A stretch of 64,000 bases of DNA, taken from contig JAAYXE010000173.1 in assembly GCA_012516075.1 (NCBI GenBank), positions 33,857 through 97,856 on the forward strand. The letters are read 5' to 3'. The stretch comes from Chloroflexota bacterium (GTDB taxonomy: Bacteria > Chloroflexota > Anaerolineae > Anaerolineales > UBA4823). Below, in pieces: positions 9,668 through 17,739 of the stretch. The translations under genes were made by a program, and so were the position numbers. Each line of letters begins with the position of its first letter. Positions within the stretch are counted from its first letter, which is position 1. The notes under the pieces were generated by a model. It was not told the DNA's origin and did no database searches. It worked only from the letters and a program-made list of their open reading frames with translations.

Positions 9668-9673
9668 TATAAT
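9668..9673 (+). promoter_or_regulatory. putative -10 box TATAAT
   Basis: A perfect TATAAT about 145 bp upstream of the membrane sensor gene at 9817, in an AT-rich island of the 194-bp gap 9623-9816. No clear -35 is present at 17 bp. The rest of the gap shows nothing I can name. Confidence 0.35.
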
Positions 9674-9816
9674 TTGCTCAAGTATTCGACCTGATTATCG
9701 TGGGGGCTTGATAAGTTATTTCCCAGTCTATAGGACAGGTAGATACAGGTTTGTCTGCGCTTCTGTCATCGCTTTGAGGCAGGAACGGGGGCGCAGGGTC
9801 AACCTTTAAATGCGAT

Positions 9817-11184
9817 ATGGAAAGCTCTCTGAAATCTCCTGTAAAAGGGCGGCAGCGTTCGCTTAGTTCCGGCGCGGCCGGCGCTGTCTGGGTTGTCAAT
9901 GCGCTCTTCTGGTTCGCAGCACTGGGGCTCAGTATGCCCGTTTATTTTCGCCAGGCAGTGCAGTTGAACACCAGTGCGCATGGCTCGAGGGTGGACCCAG
10001 CCGCGCTGCGCGCCGGCCTGGAAGGCCTGGGTCTTTCCACCCGGTTCTATGCCGTCTACAGCACCGGGCTGGTTCTTCTTTTTGCACTGACATACATCAC
10101 CGTTGGAGCGCTCATTTTCTGGAAAAAATCCGCCGATCCCATGGCCTTCCGGGTGTCGATCTGGATGGTGATCTTTGGGGCCAGCTTTCCTCCGGCGGTT
10201 TCCTACCTTCCCCAGGCCCTGCCCGCCGCCGGCTGGCCCGGTGAAGCCGGCACGCTGGCCCTGACCGTGGTGCGCAGTCTTTCATTTACCTTCTTCTTCC
10301 TGCTGCTGTATATCTTCCCGGACGGACGCTTTGTCCCGGGCTGGACGGTGATACCGGCCGCCCTGTTTCTTTTCCTGTCACTCATCGCGGCGATCTTCCC
10401 TAATACCGTCTTTGATACAAGTTCCTGGCCTTTTCCCTACAGCCTGCTGGTGATGCTGCTTTTCTTTGCCACCATGGTGTTTGCGCAGGTTTACCGCTAC
10501 CGGCATGTCTCGAATCCGGTTCAACGCCAGCAGACTAAATGGGTGATGTTTGGCATGCTGGTTGCTGTTTCCGGCTTCGTGCTGGGGGCCCTGGGTTTAG
10601 AACTCTCTCGGATACAGGGAGAGTCGAACCTGTTCACCCTTGCGCTGGACCTGCTCTACGGCGTGGACCGGCTGTTTTCATTCGTCCTGCTGCCGCTGGC
10701 ACTGGGGATTTCGATCCTGCGTTACCGCCTGTATGATATCGACCTGATCGTCAACCGCACCCTGGTCTATGCTGTGCTGACGGCGATGCTGGGTCTGCTT
10801 TACTTCGGCAGCGTGGTTCTACTGCAGACCGGATTCCAGATTGCCACAGGCCAGGAGGAATCTGTTCCGGTGGTGACCGTGCTTTCCACGCTGGTGATTG
10901 CCGCCATGTTTGGCCCGCTGCGGCAGCGCGTTCAGGAGATGATCGACCGGCGCTTCTACCGCCAGCGCTATGACGCGGCACGGGAACTGTCCGCATTCAG
11001 CGCCTCGCTGCGCGATGAACTCGATCTCAATCAGTTATGCCAGCGCCTGCTCACCGCGGTCGAAGATACCATGCAGCCTGAGCAGGTTTCCCTTTGGCTG
11101 ATCCGGAAAGCAAATGCGGCAGGTGGGGAAAACGCTTCATCTCGTAACGCCAGCGGTAACGATCACAGGACTCCCGGTGGGTAA
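9817..11184 (+). CDS. multi-TM sensor protein ending in a partial GAF domain
   Basis: A 455-residue protein with about ten hydrophobic helices, including the run LPLALGISILRYRLYDIDLI before NRTLVYAVLTAMLGLLY, a signature I know from membrane sensor proteins of Chloroflexota. The cytosolic tail (about residues 365-435: RFYRQRYDAARELSAFSASL through QPEQVSLWLI) is the beginning of a GAF-like domain, and then the frame runs into low-complexity sequence and stops. The rest of such a GAF domain appears at the start of the phosphatase gene at 12821. It is therefore likely to be the sensory half of a split sensor phosphatase. No kinase or catalytic motif is present. Confidence 0.7.
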   Translation: MESSLKSPVKGRQRSLSSGAAGAVWVVNALFWFAALGLSMPVYFRQAVQLNTSAHGSRVDPAALRAGLEGLGLSTRFYAVYSTGLVLLFALTYITVGALIFWKKSADPMAFRVSIWMVIFGASFPPAVSYLPQALPAAGWPGEAGTLALTVVRSLSFTFFFLLLYIFPDGRFVPGWTVIPAALFLFLSLIAAIFPNTVFDTSSWPFPYSLLVMLLFFATMVFAQVYRYRHVSNPVQRQQTKWVMFGMLVAVSGFVLGALGLELSRIQGESNLFTLALDLLYGVDRLFSFVLLPLALGISILRYRLYDIDLIVNRTLVYAVLTAMLGLLYFGSVVLLQTGFQIATGQEESVPVVTVLSTLVIAAMFGPLRQRVQEMIDRRFYRQRYDAARELSAFSASLRDELDLNQLCQRLLTAVEDTMQPEQVSLWLIRKANAAGGENASSRNASGNDHRTPGG

Positions 11185-11301
11185 AAATAGTAAAGAAAGA
11201 CCCTGTGTGCGGCTGCCGCAGGGAGATCGTAACTGGTATGGACAATGGCCCCGGAGGAGGGCGTAACTCGCTCCGGCGGGGTCGAGATTGGGAGGGAAAA
11301 G

Positions 11302-12750
11302 ATGTACGATGTGATTGTGATCGGCGGCGGGCCGGCGGGTGTCACGGCTGCTCTGCGTTCCAGTGAACTGGGGGCGCGCGTTGCACTGATTGAGCGGTCC
11401 AACCTGGGCGGAACCTGTACGAATGACGGCTGCGTCCCCACGCGTGTGCTGGCGAAAGCCGCGCGGCTGATGCGCGATGCCGAGCAGCTGGATGATTAGG
11501 GAATTCACGCCTCTTCTACTTCCCTCGATTTTGCCAGCCTTATGTCTCGAGTACAGCAGGTGGTTTACCAGATCCACGAAAAAAAGCAAATGATCAACCA
11601 CCTGAAGGAACTGGGAGTGGATGTCTTCACTCGCAGCGGCGAAGCGCATTTTGTCGATGCACAGACCATCGAACTGGAAAATGGACAGCAGCTTCAGGCA
11701 CAGAAGTTTATTCTGTGTGCCGGCGGGCACGCCCGCCGTTTAAATTTCCCCGGGGCTGAATATGCCCTGACTCACAGCGACGTCTGGTCATTGAAAGAAC
11801 TGCCCCGTTCCGTCGTTATCCTGGGGGGTGCCGCCACCGGCTGCCAGCTCGCCTCGATCTTCGCTGCCTTTGGGGCACAGGTCACCGTCCTGGAAGTTGG
11901 TCCCCATCTGCTGGGTCGCGAAGATGAAATCATATCGAAAGCCATCGGAGATGCATTCAACCGCCGGGGGATCCAGGTGATTACCGGCATCGGGGGTGTG
12001 GAACGGATTGATAAGGTGGACGATGGTCTGCAGTTCTGGTACCAGTACCAGGGAGAGCTGCGATCGATCCACACGCAGGCGGTGATGGTCTCTGTAGGCT
12101 GGGTTGGAAATATCGAATCGCTGAACCTGCCGGCTGCCGGCGTTGAGACCCAGCGCGGCTACGTTATCGTCAACGATGCTTTCCAGACCACGGCTCCTAA
12201 CATTTTCGCTGCCGGCGATATTACCGGCCGCATGATGCTGGTTCAGAGCGGCACGTACGAAGGGCGCATGGCCGCAGAGAATGCGGTGCTGGGCGGCCAG
12301 CAGCCTTACCGGCATCTGATCGTGCCTCACGGCGGTTTCACCGATCCGGAATATGGCAGCGTTGGCCTGACGGAGAAGGAGGCACGCACCCTTGAGCCAG
12401 AATGCGCCGTGGCCGTGGTCTCTTATGCTGAAATGGATCGTGCCGTGATCGACGGGCGCACAGAGGGCTACTGCAAGCTGATTGTGTCTCAGGAAAATCA
12501 CCGCATTCTGGGCGCACATGTGGCGGGCGAACATGCTCTGGAGATCATTCACCTGGTGGCTGCCGGCATGGCTGCCGATATGTGGGTAGAGCAGCTTGCC
12601 GAACTGGAAATTGCTTATCCGACATTCACTGCGGTTGTAGGTCTGGCGGCTCGCCGGATCATCCGCGATATGGGTGTGATCCCCCTCGCACCGCAGTGGC
12701 GCTCGCTTGGTCGTACCTATGCCGCAGAATGGGAGCGGTCAGATCATTAG
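11302..12750 (+). pseudogene. FAD-dependent pyridine-nucleotide disulfide oxidoreductase with in-frame TAG
   Basis: From ATG 11302 (GGGAGGG upstream) the sequence reads MYDVIVIGGGPAGVT, an FAD-binding Rossmann motif, then GGTCTNDGCVPTRVL with the redox-active cysteine pair. A TAG at 11497-11499 ends the frame after 65 residues, and the same frame continues without any shift as GIHASS... through the NAD-binding domain (VILGGAATGCQLAS), the second FAD motif (NIFAAGDITG) and the dimerisation domain to 12750. The whole, about 482 residues, matches mercuric reductase/dihydrolipoamide dehydrogenase proteins in length. The C-terminal His-Glu pair of dihydrolipoamide dehydrogenase is not present (AYPTFTAVV). 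The TAG stands where a Tyr is plausible (TAT or TAC to TAG). The internal ATG at 11542 has no ribosome site. Substrate unknown. Confidence 0.75.
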
Positions 12751-12820
12751 GATGGGCACAAACGTGATGACCCGGGTTGACATGCTGGAACGCCGGAAAA
12801 ACGGCGTGGAGATGGCCTGA

Positions 12821-14416
12821 ATGGCTTCATACTGGCAGAAATACAGGGACTTTTTATTCCGGCGTGAGGTGGTAGAAGATGAACCTGCAGTCTCCGACCG
12901 GAAGCGAGCCGAAGCGGGGCAAACCCTGGAATTGGAGATCGCCCCGGACGATCCACTGATGGCCTATCTGCTGAAGATGCCGGGGATCGTGGATGTGGAC
13001 GAGCTGCAGCTGGATTCCCCGGCGCTCCTCGCATTGAAGAAGGCCGGCGTAAAAATTTCGGTGCCTCTGGTCAGCCAGGGGGAGCTGATCGGCCTGTTAA
13101 ACCTGGGTGCACGCCGTTCAGAACAGGAATATTCACTGGACGACCGCCGGCTGCTGAGCAGTCTGGCAGCTCAGGCCGCTCCTGTACTGAGGGTGGCGCA
13201 GCTTGCACGGCAGCAGCAGGCAGAGGCGCGCAAGCGTGAGCGTATTGAACATGAACTGCGGGTGGCACGCGTGATCCAGCAAACGCTGCTGCCCAAAGAA
13301 CTGCCCAGTCTTCCCGGATGGGAGATTAAGGTGCACTGGCAGCCTGCGCAGGCGGTGAGCGGTGATTTCTATGATTTTGTCAAATTCTCCGATGGACGAC
13401 TGGGGATCCTGATCGGCGATGTCACCGATAAGGGTGTGCCGGCAGCGCTGGTGATGGCAACCACACGCAGCGTGCTGCGCTCGGCCGCGGAACGTCAGGA
13501 TTCGCCAGGAGCCGTGCTGCAGCAGGCGAATGATCTGCTCTGCCCTGATATCCCGGCAAATATGTATGTCACCTGCTTGTACGGAATCCTTGATCCCAGC
13601 ACGGGACGGCTTGTTGTCGCCAACGCAGGGCACAATTTACCCTATCGCTGCACGCCACGGGGGCTGATCGAATTACGCGCTACGGGGGTTCCGCTGGGAT
13701 TAATGTCTGATGTGACTTATGAGGAGAAGGAAACCACGCTTTTCCCCGGGGAGAGCCTGGTCTTCTACAGTGACGGCCTGGTGGAAGCCCACAATCCCCA
13801 GGGTGAAATGTTTGGCTTTCCACGCCTGCGTTCGCTCTTAGACGCTTCTCCAGCCGGGGTAGCGCTGGTCGACTTCCTGGTCACCGAGCTGGAGCGCTTC
13901 ACGGGGGCGGAATGGGAGCAGGAGGATGATGTCACCCTGATGGCAATCTCATATAACGGGACGCCGTTTGCGCAGGGAGGGGCGAACACGGATCAGGTTC
14001 TGGCCGAATTCGAGCTGAAAAGCCAGCCGGGAAATGAACGCCTGGCGATGGAGCAGGTAGCCGGCGCTGTGCGCTCGCTCAACCTGAGCCCGGACCGCCT
14101 GGAGCGCCTGAAAACGGCCGTTGCCGAGGGGACCATGAATGCTATGGAGCACGGCAACCGCTACCGGGAGGAGCTTCCTGTTACCATCCGTGTTTCGGTC
14201 ACTGACAATCATCTGCTGGTACAGATCACGGATTATGGAGGCGACCAGCCGATTCCCGATCAACCCGAACCCGACCTGGAAGCAAAGCTGCATGGCCTGC
14301 AGTCGCCTCGTGGTTGGGGTCTGTTCCTGATAAAAAACATGGTCGATGAACTGCGCATCAAAACCGAGGAGCAGCGCCATACCCTTGAGCTGATCTTCCG
14401 GCTGGAAGGAGCATGA
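12821..14416 (+). CDS. GAF-PP2C (SpoIIE/RsbU) phosphatase fused to an RsbW-type ATPase domain
   Basis: A 531-residue signalling protein. Residues about 40-125 look like the second half of a GAF domain (VPLVSQGELIGLLNLG), about 130-160 a coiled-coil linker (RERIEHELRVARVIQQTLLP), about 160-375 a PP2C/SpoIIE phosphatase (SGDFYDF, GDVTDKGVPAAL, ANAGHNLPY, EDDVTLMAI) and about 395-530 a HATPase_c anti-sigma kinase-like domain (TVAEGTMNAMEHGNRY, GWGLFLIKNMVDEL). In partner switching, the phosphatase reactivates STAS antagonists and the kinase domain phosphorylates them. Both opposing activities in one protein, with two STAS genes directly downstream, form a compact switch. A GGAG ribosome site precedes the ATG. 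Confidence 0.9.
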   Translation: MASYWQKYRDFLFRREVVEDEPAVSDRKRAEAGQTLELEIAPDDPLMAYLLKMPGIVDVDELQLDSPALLALKKAGVKISVPLVSQGELIGLLNLGARRSEQEYSLDDRRLLSSLAAQAAPVLRVAQLARQQQAEARKRERIEHELRVARVIQQTLLPKELPSLPGWEIKVHWQPAQAVSGDFYDFVKFSDGRLGILIGDVTDKGVPAALVMATTRSVLRSAAERQDSPGAVLQQANDLLCPDIPANMYVTCLYGILDPSTGRLVVANAGHNLPYRCTPRGLIELRATGVPLGLMSDVTYEEKETTLFPGESLVFYSDGLVEAHNPQGEMFGFPRLRSLLDASPAGVALVDFLVTELERFTGAEWEQEDDVTLMAISYNGTPFAQGGANTDQVLAEFELKSQPGNERLAMEQVAGAVRSLNLSPDRLERLKTAVAEGTMNAMEHGNRYREELPVTIRVSVTDNHLLVQITDYGGDQPIPDQPEPDLEAKLHGLQSPRGWGLFLIKNMVDELRIKTEEQRHTLELIFRLEGA

Positions 14417-14417
14417 A

Positions 14418-14762
14418 ATGGCAGCCAACCCATTTGAAGTCAATGTACAAAAACTGTCGGATCGAGTTCTGATGGAACTGCGGGGAGAAATGAACTCGTT
14501 TGCAGAGCAGGCGCTTTCAGCCGCATATTCGGAAGCAGAAGGGTTCGATCTGCCGATCATTCTCCTCGACTTCTCCAGGGTCACCTACATCAACAGCACC
14601 GGGATTGCCCTGATCGTTGGATTGATGAGCCGCGCCCAAAAAGCCGGCCGGCGCCTGGTCGTCTTTGGCCTGAGCGATCATTATCAGGAGATTTTCCAGA
14701 TCACCCGCTTAGCGGATTACTTGAGCATTGTGCCAGATCAGGCCAGTGCGATGGCCGTGTAA
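14418..14762 (+). CDS. STAS-domain anti-anti-sigma factor-like protein 1
   Basis: A 114-residue single STAS domain, 1 bp after the phosphatase stop, with AAGGAG inside the end of the upstream gene. The motif around YINSTGIALI holds the serine that is phosphorylated in SpoIIAA/RsbV proteins, followed by a helix SRAQKAGRRLVVFGLSDHY. It is probably the substrate of both domains of the adjacent phosphatase-kinase. No sigma factor gene is next to it, so the final target may be another protein. Confidence 0.88.
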   Translation: MAANPFEVNVQKLSDRVLMELRGEMNSFAEQALSAAYSEAEGFDLPIILLDFSRVTYINSTGIALIVGLMSRAQKAGRRLVVFGLSDHYQEIFQITRLADYLSIVPDQASAMAV

Positions 14763-14812
14763 TAACGAGAGAACGCGATACAGGTTCGTTTGCAGACACA
14801 GGAGGAAATGGA

Positions 14813-15184
14813 ATGTCTAAACCAGATGTGACCATGAATGTTCGCAAGGTTTCGGATACTGCCAGCGTGATCGATATCCGCGGTGAAATCAACGCCTTTG
14901 CAGAAAACGTGTTGATGGATGCCTATGCGGAAGCGAGCTCAGGCAACACCAACGCGATTGTGCTGAACTTTGAAGAGTTGAAATATATGAACAGTTCAGG
15001 GATCGGCCTGCTGGTGACGCTGCTGATTCGCGCTAACCGCCAGAAGCAGCGCCTGCTTGCCTGCGGCTTGAGCGATCACTACCGCCAGATCTTCGAACTG
15101 ACGCGGCTGAATGAAGCCATCGCTATCTATCCCAGCGAAGCCGAGGCCCTGGCTGCAGCGAACGTCAAGCAGTCCGTCTCCTGA
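14813..15184 (+). CDS. STAS-domain anti-anti-sigma factor-like protein 2
   Basis: A 123-residue STAS protein paralogous to the previous one (both share a GLSDHY...IF...TRL segment) with the phosphoserine motif YMNSSGIGLLV. An AGGAGG-type ribosome site precedes ATG 14813. Having two antagonists downstream of one fused phosphatase/kinase suggests a two-branch or dosage-dependent output. A hairpin (TGGACG/CGTCCA at 15187-15204) follows the stop but has no T-run. Confidence 0.88.
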   Translation: MSKPDVTMNVRKVSDTASVIDIRGEINAFAENVLMDAYAEASSGNTNAIVLNFEELKYMNSSGIGLLVTLLIRANRQKQRLLACGLSDHYRQIFELTRLNEAIAIYPSEAEALAAANVKQSVS

Positions 15185-15186
15185 GG

Positions 15187-15310
15187 GTGGACGGCAGCGC
15201 GTCCAATCAGGATGCACCCCATGACCTGGCCGCTGAGGGTTGAACGACCGGGATGGGAGGTCGGATGCCGGATCTGCGGTGAGCGAAACGACCTCCCCGC
15301 TGGCCAGGTC
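15187..15310 (+). promoter_or_regulatory. structured leader upstream of the 15331 gene
   Basis: The gap between the STAS gene and the next gene can fold into nested perfect stems: GACCTGGCC (15223-15231) with GGCCAGGTC (15302-15310) outside, and GGGAGGTCG (15255-15263) with CGACCTCCC (15289-15297) inside. A 6-bp hairpin at 15187-15204 precedes them. The outer stem ends 9 bp before the GGAGG of the downstream gene, so it could gate translation. No known riboswitch class is recognised. Confidence 0.45.
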
Positions 15311-15330
15311 TGTGGAATCTGGAGGTAAAA

Positions 15331-16092
15331 ATGGCAGAAAATGGTGAAAACCTGCAGAAGGATCAGGAAGGTAACTGGGCCAGACCGGTCTCACGGTTGA
15401 AGGTGAAGGACATACCGCAGGGGGCAACCGGCATCAATCTGGACGGCAGGCCTGTATACGGCGCTCTGCAGGGCTTTGGCAAGATGTGGCAGAAAACTTA
15501 CCGGGTGCGCCTCAGCGGGGCGAATGTCACGCCTGAAGAGGTGATGAAGGTGTGGAAGGAGAACTTTCCGAAATTCCAGCCTCCCGAAAACCACTTCTAC
15601 CCGTCCATGGCCGGTGTAAAGCCGGGTGAAGTGCTCTTCATCAGCACCCGCCTGCCCGTACTGCCGGGCTTACCCGGGATTATCCCCTTCTCCAGTGGGG
15701 TCATGATCCTGTATGCCGACGATACCTCCTTTACCGTCATGACGCCAGAAGGGTTCCCGGATTATGGCTGGAACACCTTTTCCACTTACGATGACGACGG
15801 CACCACGGTTGCCCAGGTCCAGTCATTCGTGCGCGCTGCAGACCCGATCTACGAGTTCGGCAATTACTTCATGGGCGGCGCAGAGCTGCAGGAGCGCACA
15901 TGGCAGCATGTCCTCTCTTCACTGGCCGAGTATTTTGGCGTGCGCGGTTACGTCCAGTTTTATAAAGTATGCCTGGATCCGAGGTTCCAGTGGTCCGAAG
16001 CAAGGCATATCTGGCGCAATGCCGCCATCCGCACCTTCTTTTATGTGCTCAGTTCGCCGATTCGCTGGGTACAGAAACAGCTGCAGCGTTAG
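15331..16092 (+). CDS. conserved-looking hypothetical protein
   Basis: A 253-residue soluble protein that starts at ATG 15331 with GGAGG 7 nt upstream. I see no signal peptide, no clear membrane helix and no metal or nucleotide motif. The middle (about residues 125-185: SGVMILYADDTSFTVMTPEG, YGWNTFSTYDDDGTTVAQVQ) reads as alternating beta strands, reminiscent of DUF1990/SRPBCC-like lipid or ligand binding folds, but this is only an impression. The C-terminus is helical and rich in aromatic residues. It follows the partner-switch genes and ends in a strong terminator, so it may be the last gene of that unit. Confidence 0.7.
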   Translation: MAENGENLQKDQEGNWARPVSRLKVKDIPQGATGINLDGRPVYGALQGFGKMWQKTYRVRLSGANVTPEEVMKVWKENFPKFQPPENHFYPSMAGVKPGEVLFISTRLPVLPGLPGIIPFSSGVMILYADDTSFTVMTPEGFPDYGWNTFSTYDDDGTTVAQVQSFVRAADPIYEFGNYFMGGAELQERTWQHVLSSLAEYFGVRGYVQFYKVCLDPRFQWSEARHIWRNAAIRTFFYVLSSPIRWVQKQLQR

Positions 16093-16103
16093 CGCTGCAG
16101 CTG
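16078..16103 (+). terminator. intrinsic terminator overlapping a stop codon
   Basis: An 11-bp perfect stem CAGCTGCAGCG/CGCTGCAGCTG whose 4-nt loop TTAG contains the stop codon TAG of the upstream gene, followed by TTCATTT. Confidence 0.7.
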
Positions 16104-16124
16104 TTCATTTCCCGGTATTGACCC

Positions 16125-17300
16125 TCAGGATTGGACCCGAACTGCCTGTTGAAGGGCGGTGCTCATCCGGATAAGCGCTTCTTCCAGGGTGCTGCGCGGA
16201 CAGCCAAAATTCAGGCGCACGAACCCTTCTCCGCCGGCGCCAAAGATTTTTCCATCGTTCAGTGCTACCCGCCCCTGTTTGAGATAGAAATTGTAGGGAT
16301 CCTGGCTGACCTCCTCCGCCGTCTGGCGGCAGTCCAGCCAGGCAAGATAGGTGCCTTCCGGTTTCACCATGCGAACGCCGGGCAGGTTTGCCTGTACGTA
16401 TTCTGCCAGGTAGTCGCGATTCTCCTGCAGATAGGCGAGCAGGCCTTTCAGCCATTCGCCTCCACTCTCGTAGGCGGCCTTTGCGGCTGCCAGACCCATT
16501 ACGTTCACCCAGCTTACCAGACCCTTTTTTGCATTGACATAGCGTGTGCGCAGCTCTTTGTTCGGGATCACGGCAAATGCACACTGCAGACCGGGCAGGT
16601 TGAATGTTTTACTGGGTGCCATCAGGGTAATGGACTGCTGTTCGATTTCGGGCGCCAGCGAGGCGATGGGGATATGCCTGTGCCCCTCATAGATCAGGTC
16701 ACCGTGAATCTCATCCGAACAGATCAACACATTACGGCGCAGGCAGATTTCCGCCATGCGCTGGAGTTCATCTTCACAAAATACCCGGCCAACCGGGTTG
16801 TGCGGGTTGCACAGGATGAACATGCGGGTGCGCCCGTCGATGGCCTGTTCAAAGGAATCCCAGTCGATATAATAGCTGCCGTTTTCATCCTGACAGAGCT
16901 GGCTTTCCTGGCGGACCATGTCCACGTGCTCATGCGCGTTCAGTATAGGATGGTAAACCGGCGGCTGAACGAGCAGGCCGCCGCCAGGCTGGCCGAAGGC
17001 ATGGCAGGCCAGATTAAAACCGGTGACCACACCTGGCAGGAATACAATGGCCTCCGGCTGCACGCGCCATTGATACCGCTCTTCCAGGCGCGCCAGGATC
17101 ACCTGGCGCAGCTCATCCGGATCGCACGGGTAGCCAAAAATCCCATGCTCAACCCGTTCATGCAGGGCGCGCAGCACCGGCTCCGGAGCTCTGAAATCCA
17201 TGTCCGCTACCCATAAAGGCAGCACATCGTCGCCGTAGGCTTTCCACTTGACACAATCCGTATTCTTACGCTCCGGAACCTGGTCGAAATATTCTCTCAT
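16125..17300 (-). CDS. PatB/MalY-type aminotransferase class I/II (cystathionine beta-lyase-like)
   Basis: A 391-residue PLP enzyme. The segment LPLWVADMDF near residue 30 is typical of the PatB/MalY branch, whose members cleave the C-S bond of cystathionine or related thioethers. PLP is expected on the lysine in LMAPSKTFNLPGLQ (about residue 225), with CNPHNPVGRVF and ICSDEIHGDL as cofactor contacts. I place the start at ATG 17300, whose ATGA overlaps the cutA stop; an earlier in-frame ATG lies at 17324 inside cutA. It is co-transcribed with cutA. A sulfur amino-acid role fits the cysteine genes elsewhere in the window. Confidence 0.88.
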   Translation of the reverse strand: MREYFDQVPERKNTDCVKWKAYGDDVLPLWVADMDFRAPEPVLRALHERVEHGIFGYPCDPDELRQVILARLEERYQWRVQPEAIVFLPGVVTGFNLACHAFGQPGGGLLVQPPVYHPILNAHEHVDMVRQESQLCQDENGSYYIDWDSFEQAIDGRTRMFILCNPHNPVGRVFCEDELQRMAEICLRRNVLICSDEIHGDLIYEGHRHIPIASLAPEIEQQSITLMAPSKTFNLPGLQCAFAVIPNKELRTRYVNAKKGLVSWVNVMGLAAAKAAYESGGEWLKGLLAYLQENRDYLAEYVQANLPGVRMVKPEGTYLAWLDCRQTAEEVSQDPYNFYLKQGRVALNDGKIFGAGGEGFVRLNFGCPRSTLEEALIRMSTALQQAVRVQS

Positions 17301-17623
17301 TCTGCAGTGCTCTCCTTTATCCATTTGAGGTAGCTTTCAGATCCGCTGGTGATTGGCAGGGCTACAATTTCTGGCACCTCATAAGGATGCACAGCTTTCA
17401 CCTGCGGAATTAGTCGGGATTCAAAAAGGGCTGCCTGGGTCTTGACGATGAGGAGAAATTCTTCATCTTCCTGAATCTCGTTCTCCCACCAGTAATGTGA
17501 CTGGATGGGGCCCAGGATATTGACACAGGCGGCGGTGCGGTTTTCCAGCAGTGCTTTTGCTATCGTTTTTCCGGCTTCTGCGGAAGGGACAGTGATGAAG
17601 ACAACAATCGCTTCAGAATCCAT
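17297..17623 (-). CDS. cutA: CutA1 divalent-ion tolerance protein
   Basis: A 108-residue CutA1 trimer-forming protein, full length. Recognisable segments are VFITVPSAEAGKTIAKALLE, ACVNILGPIQSHYWWENEI and HPYEVPEIVALPI. The family is linked to metal tolerance, though its biochemical role remains unsettled. The stop overlaps the start of the downstream PatB-like gene by ATGA, so the two are translationally coupled. Confidence 0.95.
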   Translation of the reverse strand: MDSEAIVVFITVPSAEAGKTIAKALLENRTAACVNILGPIQSHYWWENEIQEDEEFLLIVKTQAALFESRLIPQVKAVHPYEVPEIVALPITSGSESYLKWIKESTAE

Positions 17624-17739
17624 TCCAGTTTCTCCTTATCCCGTTATCGATGAAGGTATTTAACCACTTTTTCGAGTAGAATCATTGAGTCCTTCTGGAT
17701 TTGAGCTGCTCAGCCTTCATTCTGGAGTGGAGTGACCCT

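Noticed and set aside
11497..11499. Pyrrolysine or general TAG recoding
   Set aside because: Several complete genes here end in TAG (for example at 2461), and there is no methylamine methyltransferase or pyl gene in the window.
11542..12750. A separate oxidoreductase gene starting at the internal ATG 11542
   Set aside because: It has no ribosome site, lacks the FAD-binding and redox Cys region, and continues in the same frame as the upstream fragment; a single broken gene explains it better.
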